Below are positions 55,680-64,000 of a stretch of 64,000 bases of DNA, piece by piece. The notes beneath the pieces were generated by a model, which saw only the letters and a list, made by a program, of their open reading frames with translations, made no database searches and was not told the DNA's origin. The first letter of the stretch is position 1. The number at the start of each line of letters is the position of its first letter. Position numbers and translations under genes: made by a program. This stretch comes from Sisyra terminalis (lineage: Eukaryota; Arthropoda; Insecta; Neuroptera; Sisyridae), in NCBI GenBank assembly GCA_958496175.1, contig OY292277.1:868001-932000 (forward strand). Reading direction: 5' to 3'.

Positions 55680-56473
55680 TATTTTTGCGGATATCATTGC
55701 GGTTATTTTGCGGTAATATTTGCGGTTATTTTTGCGGATATTATTGCGGTTATTTTTGCAGATATCATTGCGGTTATTTTTGCGGATATTATTGCGGTTA
55801 TTTCTGCGGATATTATTGCGGTTGTTTTGCGGTAACATTTGCGGATATTATTGCGGTTATTTTTGGGGATATCATTGCGGTTATTTTGCGGTAACATTTG
55901 CGGTTATTTTTGCGGATATTATTGCGGTTATTTTTGCGGATATCATTGCGGTTATTTTGCTGTAATATTTGCGGTTAATTTTGCGGATATTATTGCGGTT
56001 ATTTTTGCGGATATCATTGCGGTTATTTTTGCGGATATCATTGCGGTTATTTTGCGGTGATAATTGCGGTTATTTTTGCGGATATCATTGCGGTTATTTT
56101 GCGGTAATATTTGCGGTTAATTTTGCGGATATCATTGCGGTTATTTTTGCGGATATTATTGCGGTTATTTTTGCGGATATCATTGCGGTTATTTTTGCGG
56201 ATATCATTGCGGTTATTTTGCGGTGATATTTGCGGTTATTTTTGCGGATATCATTGCGGTTATTTTGCGGTAATATTTGCGGTTATTTTTGCGGATATCA
56301 TTGCGGTTATTTTTCCGGATATTATTGCGGTTATTTTTGCGGATATTATTGCGGTTATTTTTGCGGATATCACTGCGGTTATTTTGCGGTAACATTTGCG
56401 GTTAATTTTGCGGATATTATTGCGGTTATTTTTGCGGATATCATTGCGGTTGTTTTGCGGTAACATTTGCGGT
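55680..56473. repeat. I1: 794-base tandem duplication, copy 1
   Basis: Landmarks recur 794 bases downstream. Shared private variants are GGTAACATTTGCGGATATT near 55,832 (a 12-base subunit is missing), GGTGATAATTGCGG near 56,056 and TTTTTCCGGATATT near 56,312. TTTGGGGATATC near 55,862 is found only in this copy. Confidence 0.83.
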
Positions 56474-57190
56474 TATTTTTGCGGATATCATTGCGGTTAT
56501 TTTGCGGTAATATTTGCGGTTATTTTTGCGGATATTATTGCGGTTATTTTTGCAGATATCATTGCGGTTATTTTTGCGGATATTATTGCGGTTATTTCTG
56601 CGGATATTATTGCGGTTGTTTTGCGGTAACATTTGCGGATATTATTGCGGTTATTTTTGCGGATATCATTGCGGTTATTTTGCGGTAACATTTGCGGTTA
56701 TTTTTGCGGATATTATTGCGGTTATTTTTGCGGATATCATTGCGGTTATTTTGCTGTAATATTTGCGGTTAATTTTGCGGATATTATTGCGGTTATTTTT
56801 GCGGATATCATTGCGGTTATTTTTGCGGATATCATTGCGGTTATTTTGCGGTGATAATTGCGGTTATTTTTGCGGATATCATTGCGGTTATTTTGCGGTA
56901 ATATTTGCGGTTAATTTTGCGGATATCATTGCGGTTATTTTTGCGGATATTATTGCGGTTATTTTTGCGGATATCATTGCGGTTATTTTTGCGGATATCA
57001 TTGCGGTTATTTTGCGGTGATATTTGCGGTTATTTTTGCGGATATCACTGCGGTTATTTTGCGGTGATATTTGCGGTTATTTTTGCGGATATCATTGCGG
57101 TTATTTTTCCGGATATTATTGCGGTTATTTTTGCGGATATCATTGCGGTTATTTTTGCGGATATCATTGCGGTTATTTTGCGGTAACATT
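56474..57190. repeat. I2: 794-base duplication, copy 2
   Basis: This follows I1 and repeats GGTGATAATTGCGG near 56,850 and TTTTTCCGG near 57,106. It diverges after about 57,136 and clearly by GTAACATTTGTGG near 57,182. A third GGTGATAATTGCGG, at about 57,347, lies 497 bases further on. Confidence 0.82.
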
Positions 57191-58255
57191 TGTGGTTTTT
57201 TTGCGGATATTATTGCGGTTATTTTTGCGGATATCATTGCGGTTATTTTGCTGTAATATTTGCGGTTAATTTTGCGGATATTATTGCGGTTATTTTTGCG
57301 GATATCATTGCGGTTATTTTTGCGGATATCATTGCGGTTATTTTGCGGTGATAATTGCGGTTATTTTTGCGGATATCATTGCGGTTATTTTGCGGTAATA
57401 TTTGCGGTTAATTTTGCGGATATCATTGCGGTTATTTTGCGGTGATATTTGCGGTATTTTTGCGGATATCATTGCGGTTATTTTTGCGGATATTATTGCG
57501 GTTATTTTTGCGGATATTATTGCGGTTATTTTTGCGGATATCATTGCGGTTATTTTGCGGTAATATTTGCGGTTATTTTTGCGGATATCATTGCGGTTAT
57601 TTTTGCGGATATTATTGCGGTTATTTTTGCGGATATTATTGCGGTTATTTTTGCGGATATCACTGCGGTTATTTTGCGGTAACATTTGCGGATATTTTTG
57701 CGGATATTATTGCGGTTATTTTTGCGGATATCATTGCGGTTATTTTGCTGTAATATTTGCGGTTATTTTTGCGGATATCATTGCGGTTATTTTGCGGTGA
57801 TATTTGCGGTTATTTTTGCGGATATCATTGCGGTTTTTTTGCGGTGATATTTGCGGTTATTTTTGCGGATATCATTGCGGTTATTTTGCGGTAATATTTG
57901 CGGTTATTTTTGCGGATATCATTGCGGTTATTTTTGCGGATATTATTGCGGTTATTTTTGCGGATATCATTGCGGTTATTTTGCTGTAATATTTGCGGTT
58001 AATTTTGCGGATATTATTGCGGTTATTTTTGCGGATATCATTGCGGTTATTTTTGCGGATATCATTGCGGTTATTTTGCGGTGATATTTGCGGTTATTTT
58101 TGCGGATATCATGGCGGTTATTTTGCGGTAATATTTGCGGTTATTTTTGCGGATATCATTGCGGTTATTTTTGCGGATATTATTGCGGTTATTTTTGCGG
58201 ATATTATTGCGGTTATTTTTGCGGATATCATTGCGGTTATTTTGCGGTAACATTT
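57191..58255. repeat. Mixed units between the I and J repeats
   Basis: This holds the first of three GCGGTATTTTTGCGG one-base deletions (57,451), a TTTGCGGATATTTTTGCGG near 57,684 and a CATGGCGG near 58,110. Bases 57,442-57,670 match 60,405-60,633. Confidence 0.72.
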
Positions 58256-59868
58256 GCGGTTATTTTTGCGGATATTATTGCGGTTATTTTGCTGTAATAT
58301 TTGCGGTTAATTTTGCGGATATCATTGCGGTTATTTTTGCGGATATTATTGCGGTTATTTTAGCGGATATCATTGCGGTTATTTTTGCTGATATCATTGC
58401 GGTTATTTTGCGGTGATATTTGCGATTATTTTTGCGGATATCATTGCGGTTATTTTGCGGTAATATTTGCGGTTGTTTTTGCGGATATCATTGCGGTTAT
58501 TTTTGCGGATATTATTGCGGTTATTTTTGCGGATATTATTGCGGTTATTTTTGCTGATATCATTGCGGTTATTTTGCGGTAACATTTGCGGTTATTTTTG
58601 CGGTTATTATTGCGGTTATTTTTGCGGATATCATTGCGGTTATTTTGCGGTAATATTTGCGGTTAATTTTTGCGGATATTATTGCGGTTATTTTGCTGTA
58701 ATATTAGCGGTTAATTTTGCGGATATCATTGCGGTTATTTTTGCGGATATTATTGCGGTTTTTTTTTGCGGATATCATTGCGGTTATTTTGCGGTGATAT
58801 TTGCGGTATTTTTGCGGATATCATTGCGGTTATTTTTGCGGATATTATTGCGGTTATTTTTGCGGATATTATTGCGGTTATTTTTGCGGATATCATTGCG
58901 GTTATTTTGCGGTAATATTTGCGGTTATTTTTGCGGATATCATTGCGGTTATTTTTGCGGATATTATTGCGGTTATTTTTGCGGATATTATTGCGGTTAT
59001 TTTTGCGGATATCATTGCGGTTATTTTGCGGTAACATTTGCGGTTATTTTTGCGTATATTATTGCGGTTATTTTTGCGGATATCATTGCGGTTATTTTGC
59101 GGTAATATTTGCGGTTATTTTTGCGGATATTATTGCGGTTATTTTGCTGTAATATTTGCGGTTAATTTTGCGGATATCATTGCGGTTATTTTTGCGGATA
59201 TTATTGCGGTTATTTTTGCGGATATCATTGCGGTTATTTTGCGGTGATATTTGCGGTTATTTTGGCGGATATCATTGCGGTTATTTTTGCGGATATTATT
59301 GCGGTTATTTTTGCGGATATTATTGCGGTTATTTTTGCGGATATTATTGCGGTTATTTTGCTGTAATATTTGCGGTTAATTTTGCGGATATCATTGCGGT
59401 TATTTTTGCGGATATCATTGCGGTTATTTTGCGGTAATATTTCGGTTATTTTTGCGGATATCATTGCGGTTATTTTTGCGGATATTATTGCGGTTATTTT
59501 TGCGGATATCATTGCGGTTATTTTGCTGTAATATTTGCGGTAAATTTTGCGGATATTATTGCGGTTATTTTTGCGGATATCATTGCGGTTATTTTTGCGG
59601 ATATCATTGCGGTTATTTTGCGGTGATATTTGCGGTTATTTTTGCGGATATCATTGCGGTTATTTTGCGGTAATATTTGCGGTTATTTTTGCGGATATCA
59701 TTGCGGTTATTTTGCTGTAATATTTGCGGTTAATTTTGCGGATATTATTGCGGTTATTTTTGCGGATATCATTGCGGTTATTTTTGCGGATATCATTGCG
59801 GTTATTTTGCGGTAATATTTGCGGTTATTTTTGCGGATATCATTGCGGTTATTTTTGCGGATATTATT
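58256..59868. repeat. J1: about 1,612-base duplication, copy 1
   Basis: This recurs from 59,869. The spacing falls from 1,613 to 1,611 through two single-base differences: GTTAATTTTTGCGG near 58,664 has one base more than its partner, and the T9 run at 58,759-58,767 is T8 in J2. Shared one-base deletions are GCGGTATTTTTGCGG (58,802) and AATATTTCGG (near 59,436). Confidence 0.82.
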
Positions 59869-61556
59869 GCGGTTATTTTTGCGGATATTATTGCGGTTAT
59901 TTTGCTGTAATATTTGCGGTTAATTTTGCGGATATCATTGCGGTTATTTTTGCGGATATTATTGCGGTTATTTTAGCGGATATCATTGCGGTTATTTTTG
60001 CAGATATCATTGCGGTTATTTTGCGGTGATATTTGCGATTATTTTTGCGGATATCATTGCGGTTATTTTGCGGTAATATTTGCGGTTGTTTTTGCGGATA
60101 TCATTGCGGTTATTTTTGCGGATATTATTGCGGTTATTTTTGCGGATATTTTTGCGGTTATTTTTGCTGATATCATTGCGGTTATTTTGCGGTAACATTT
60201 GCGGTTATTTTTGCGGTTATTATTGCGGTTATTTTTGCGGATATCATTGCGGTTATTTTGCGGTAATATTTGCGGTTATTTTTGCGGATATTATTGCGGT
60301 TATTTTGCTGTAATATTAGCGGTTAATTTTGCGGATATCATTGCGGTTATTTTTGCGGATATTATTGCGGTTTTTTTTGCGGATATCATTGCGGTTATTT
60401 TGCGGTGATATTTGCGGTATTTTTGCGGATATCATTGCGGTTATTTTTGCGGATATTATTGCGGTTATTTTTGCGGATATTATTGCGGTTATTTTTGCGG
60501 ATATCATTGCGGTTATTTTGCGGTAATATTTGCGGTTATTTTTGCGGATATCATTGCGGTTATTTTTGCGGATATTATTGCGGTTATTTTTGCGGATATT
60601 ATTGCGGTTATTTTTGCGGATATCATTGCGGTTATTTTGCGGTAACATTTGCGGTTATTTTTGCGTATATTATTGCGGTTATTTTTGCGGATATCATTGC
60701 GGTTATTTTGCGGTAATATTTGCGGTTATTTTTGCGGATATTATTGCGGTTATTTTGCTGTAATATTTGCGGTTAATTTTGCGGATATCATTGCGGTTAT
60801 TTTTGCGGATATTATTGCGGTTATTTTTGCGGATATCATTGCGGTTATTTTTGCGGATATTATTGCGGTTATTTTTGCGGATATCATTGCGGTTATTTTG
60901 CAGTGATATTTGCGGTTATTTTGGCGGATATCATTGCGGTTATTTTTGCGGATATTATTGCGGTTATTTTTGCGGATATTATTGCGGTTATTTTTGCGGA
61001 TATTATTGCGGTTATTTTGCTGTAATATTTGCGGTTAATTTTGCGGATATCATTGCGGTTATTTTTGCGGATATCATTGCGGTTATTTTGCGGTAATATT
61101 TCGGTTATTTTTGCGGATATCATTGCGGTTATTTTTGCGGATATTATTGCGGTTATTTTTGCGGATATCATTGCGGTTATTTTGCTGTAATATTTGCGGT
61201 AAATTTTGCGGATATTATTGCGGTTATTTTTGCGGATATCATTGCGGTTATTTTTGCGGATATCATTGCGGTTATTTTGCGGTGATATTTGCGGTTATTT
61301 TTGCGGATATCATTGCGGTTATTTTGCGGTAATATTTGCGGTTATTTTTGCGGATATCATTGCGGTTATTTTGCTGTAATATTTGCGGTTAATTTTGCGG
61401 ATATTATTGCGGTTATTTTTGCGGATATCATTGCGGTTATTTTTGCGGATATCATTGCGGTTATTTTGCGGTAATATTTGCGGTTATTTTTGCGGATATC
61501 ATTGCGGTTATTTTTGCGGATATTATTGCGGTTATTTTTGCGGATATTATTGCGGT
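59869..61556. repeat. J2: copy 2, with a 48-base insertion
   Basis: This matches J1. At about 60,840-60,890 it contains 48 additional bases, exactly two 24-base units, so the spacing rises from 1,611 to 1,659. It has its own substitution GCAGTGATATT near 60,900. AATATTTCGG recurs near 61,095 and GCGGTATTTTTGCGG at about 60,413. Confidence 0.82.
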
Positions 61557-62047
61557 TATTTTTGCGGATATTATTGCGGTTATTTTTGCGGATATCATTG
61601 CGGATATTTTGCGGTAACATTTGCGGTTATTTTTGCGGATATTATTGCGGTTATTTTTGCGGATATCATTGCGGTTATTTTGCGGTGATATTTGCGGTTA
61701 TTTTTGCGGATATCATTGCGGTTATTTTGCGGTAATATTTGCGGTTATTTTTGCGGATATCATTGCGGTTATTTTGCGGTAATATTTGCGGTTATTTTTG
61801 CGGATATTATTGCGGTTATTTTGCTGTAATTATTGCGGTTATTTTTGCGGATATTATTGCGGTTATTTTTGCGGATATTATTGCGGTTATTTTTGCGGAT
61901 ATCATTGCGGTTATTTTGCTGTAATATTTGCGGTTAATTTTGCGGATATTATTGCGGTTTTTTTGCGGATATCATTGCGGTTATTTTGCGGTGATATTTG
62001 CGGTTATTTTTGCGGATATCATTGCGGTTATTTTGCGGTAATATTTG
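61557..62047. repeat. Mixed units between the J and K repeats
   Basis: This holds the rare junction GCTGTAATTATTGCGG near 61,823, which recurs near 62,602 (spacing 779), and a shortened GCGGTTTTTTTGCGG near 61,957. Confidence 0.72.
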
Positions 62048-62662
62048 CGGTTATTTTTGCGGATATCATTGCGGTTATTTTGCGGTAATATTTGCGGTTA
62101 TTTTTGCGGATATTATTGCGGTTATTTTGCTGTAATATTTGCGGTTAATTTTGCGGATATCATTGCGGTTATTTTTGCGGATATTATTGCGGTTATTTTT
62201 GCGGATATCATTGCGGTTATTTTGCGGTAATATTTGCGGTTATTTTTGCGGATATCATTGCGGTTTTTTTTGCGGATATTATTGCGGTTATTTTTGCGGA
62301 TATCATTGCGGTTATTTTGCGGTAACATTTGCGGTTATTTTTGCGGATATTATTGCGGTTATTTTTGCGGATATCATTGCGGTTATTTTGCGGTAATATT
62401 TGCGGTTATTTTTGCGGATATTATTGCGGTTATTTTGCTGTAATATTTGCGGTTAATTTTGCGGATATCATTGCGGTTATTTTTGCGGATATCATTGCGG
62501 TTATTTTGCGGTAATATTTGCGGTTATTTTTGCGGATATCATTGCGGTTTTTTTGCGGTAATATTTGCGGTTATTTTTGCGGATATTATTGCGGTTATTT
62601 TGCTGTAATTATTGCGGTTATTTTTGCGGATATTATTGCGGTTATTTTTGCGGATATTATTG
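62048..62662. repeat. K1: 615-base tandem duplication, copy 1
   Basis: Landmarks at 62,139, 62,234 and 62,329 recur at 62,754, 62,849 and 62,944. The shared private variant is a T8 run after GCGG (about 62,265 and 62,880). Confidence 0.82.
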
Positions 62663-63108
62663 CGGTTATTTTTGCGGATATCATTGCGGTTATTTTGCGG
62701 TAATATTTGCGGTTATTTTTGCGGATATTATTGCGGTTATTTTGCTGTAATATTTGCGGTTAATTTTGCGGATATCATTGCGGTTATTTTTGCGGATATT
62801 ATTGCGGTTATTTTTGCGGATATCATTGCGGTTATTTTGCGGTAATATTTGCGGTTATTTTTGCGGATATCATTGCGGTTTTTTTTGCGGATATTATTGC
62901 GGTTATTTTTGCGGATATCATTGCGGTTATTTTGCGGTAACATTTGCGGTTATTTTTGCGGATATTATTGCGGTTATTTTTGCGGATATCATTGCGGTTA
63001 TTTTGCGGTAATATTGGCGGTTATTTTTGCGGATATTATTGCGGTTATTTTGCTGTAATATTTGCGGTTAATTTTGCGGATATCATTGCGGTTATTTTTG
63101 CGGATATT
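62663..63108. repeat. K2: 615-base duplication, partial copy 2
   Basis: This follows K1. It has its own substitution GGTAATATTGGCGG near 63,012 and diverges from K1 near 63,107. Confidence 0.8.
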
Positions 63109-64000
63109 ATTGCGGTTATTTTTGCGGATATCATTGCGGTTATTTTGCGGTGATATTTGCGGTTATTTTTGCGGATATCAATGCGGTTATTTTGCGGTAA
63201 TATTTGCGGTTATTTTTGCGGATATTAATGCGGTTATTTTTGCGGATATCATTGCGGTTATTTTGCGGTGATATTTGCGGATATCATTGCGGTTATTTTG
63301 CGGTGATATTTGCGGTTATTTTTGCGGATATCATTGCGGTTATTTTTGCGGATATTATTGCGGTTATTTTTGCGGATATCATTGCGGTTATTTTTGCGGA
63401 TATCATTGCGGTTATTTTGCGGTGATATTTGCGGTTATTTTTGCGGATATCATTGCGGTTATTTTGCGGTAATATTTGCGGTTATTTTTGCGGATATCAT
63501 TGCGGTTATTTTTGCGGATATTAATGCGGTTATTTTTGCGGATATTATTGCGGTTATTTTTGCGGATATCATTGCGGTTATTTTGCGGTAACATTTGCGG
63601 TAACATTTGCGGTTATTTTTGCGGATATTATTGCGGTTATTTTTGCGGGTATTATTGCGGTTATTTTTGCGGATATCATTGCGGTTATTTTGCGGTTATT
63701 TTTGCGGATATCATTGCGGTTATTTTGCAATAATATTTGCGGTTATTATTGCGGATATCATTTCGGTTATTTTGCGGTAATATTTGCGGTTATTTTTGCG
63801 GATATTATTGCGGTTATTTTGCTGTAATATTTGCGGTTAATTTTGCGGATATCATTGCGGTTATTTTTGCGGATATTATTGCGGTTATTTTTGCGGATAT
63901 CATTGCGGTTATTTTGCGGTAATATTTGCGGTTATTTTTGCGGATATCATTGCGGTTATTTTGCTGTAATATTTGCGGTTAATTTTGCGGATATTATTGC
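63109..64000. repeat. Right-edge part of the array
   Basis: The units here include ATCAATGCGG and ATTAATGCGG forms, a missing 12-base subunit near 63,270-63,285, two GGTAACATT junctions in a row near 63,589-63,605, and GCAATAATATT followed by ATTATTGCGG and ATTTCGG near 63,727-63,765. The array still continues at base 64,000. Confidence 0.75.

Larger units (their letters stand above)
1..64000. repeat. Satellite array, 12-base subunit / 24- and 23-base monomer, fills the window
   Basis: Every stretch read on the + strand is made of 12-base subunits beginning TTGCGG. The two main subunits are TTGCGGATATTA (or with ATCA at the end) and TTGCGGTTATTT, which together form the 24-base unit. A 23-base version lacks one T of the T5 run and carries a junction such as GGTAATATT, GGTAACATT, GGTGATATT, CTGTAATATT or GGAAATATT. 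Combining 24s with one 23 gives blocks of 47, 71, 95 and 119 bases. Both window edges cut through repeat units, so the array continues beyond the window on both sides. All units have the same orientation. I saw no transposon, tRNA, rRNA or unique spacer inside. A satellite identity is certain from the sequence; a centromeric or heterochromatic location is inference. The monomer matches no satellite family I can name. Confidence 0.98.

Noticed and set aside
58467..59105. Longest open frame of the window (212 codons, + strand), and a similar one of 203 codons at 38,366-38,977
   Set aside because: It starts at TTG and translates the same 8-residue repeats seen in every unit, and it stays open only because off-register units compensate each other. 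There is no unique domain, no regulatory context and no conserved frame between duplicated copies.
1..64000. Hundreds of overlapping open frames encoding 8-residue repeats, such as CGYFCGYY, ADIIAVIF and LRLFLRIL
   Set aside because: All three + frames and two of three - frames of a 24-base unit lack stops, so openness carries no information. Frames end wherever a 23-base unit shifts them onto TAA or TGA. Starts are almost all TTG, and no codon-level constraint is visible.
1..64000. CRISPR array
   Set aside because: Repeat-like units are present, but there are no unique spacers, leader or cas genes. The sequence between repeats is itself the same repeat.
1..64000. Telomeric repeat, because of the T/G-rich strand and a unit length similar to the long telomere repeats of some budding yeasts
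   Set aside because: The array is far longer than a telomere, is built of complex higher-order repeats with internal duplications, and does not resemble the telomere motifs I know. A subtelomeric position remains possible but unsupported.
1..64000. G-quadruplex-forming repeat
   Set aside because: G runs are only GG, separated by about 10 bases, which does not fit the usual rule of three or more G with short loops.
1..64000. Phased A/T-tract curvature
   Set aside because: T4-T5 tracts recur about every 23-24 bases, which is not a whole number of 10.5-base helical turns, so strong in-phase bending is not expected.
1..64000. Promoters, TATA boxes or terminators in the AT-rich parts of the unit
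   Set aside because: Any such match is repeated thousands of times with the monomer and sits next to no gene, so none can be supported.
1..64000. CENP-B-box-like centromere motif
   Set aside because: No match to the known 17-base box core (TTCG...A..CGGG) was seen in the consensus unit or its variants, so a centromeric role cannot be argued from a motif.

Overview
The whole 64,000-base window is one uninterrupted tandem-repeat (satellite) array. It begins and ends inside the array, so neither flank is visible. I found no gene, RNA gene, mobile element or other unique sequence longer than about a dozen bases. The basic building block is a 12-base subunit that starts with TTGCGG. Two subunits, typically TTGCGGATATTA (or the -ATC A form) and TTGCGGTTATTT, make a 24-base unit. 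Every second to fifth unit is one T shorter (23 bases) and carries a diagnostic junction such as GCGGTAATATT, GCGGTAACATT, GCGGTGATATT or GCTGTAATATT. These short units divide the array into blocks of 47, 71, 95 or 119 bases, which are combined into higher-order repeats (HORs) of hundreds to thousands of bases.

Organism: the length, the nested HOR structure and the lack of genes point to a eukaryotic nuclear genome (centromeric, pericentromeric, subtelomeric or other heterochromatic satellite). I do not recognise the monomer and cannot name a taxon. The consensus unit has 8 G+C in 24 bases. The + strand is T/G-rich and C-poor throughout, and almost every C lies in a CpG. Orientation is the same from end to end; I saw no inverted segment.

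Layout, with boundaries judged by eye to a few tens of bases. (I) 1-16,413: A-type array, with a 6,793-base segment duplicated in tandem (998-7,790 and 7,791-14,583) plus a partial third copy. (II) 16,414-39,800: a mosaic with two marker junctions (GCTGACATATTTGCGG, and GCGGTTTTTTGCGG followed by TTATATT), containing tandem or near-tandem duplications with spacings of about 2,558, 3,147, 1,680 and 2,214 bases. (III) 39,800-54,470: an F segment followed by three copies of a 3,363/3,600-base HOR (G1-G3), then F again and a truncated G copy, implying a roughly 12-kb super-repeat. (IV) 54,470-64,000: smaller duplications (794, about 1,612 and 615 bases) with more private substitutions and single-base indels.

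There are no genes to work together. Long open frames exist only because 24 is divisible by three. They start at TTG, appear in all three forward frames, and mostly end where a 23-base unit shifts the frame onto TAA or TGA. The interest lies in how the array evolved: indel-free duplications of several kilobases, indels in multiples of a subunit, regional variant families and extreme CpG retention. Collapse or expansion by the assembler must be excluded before any of this is treated as biology.
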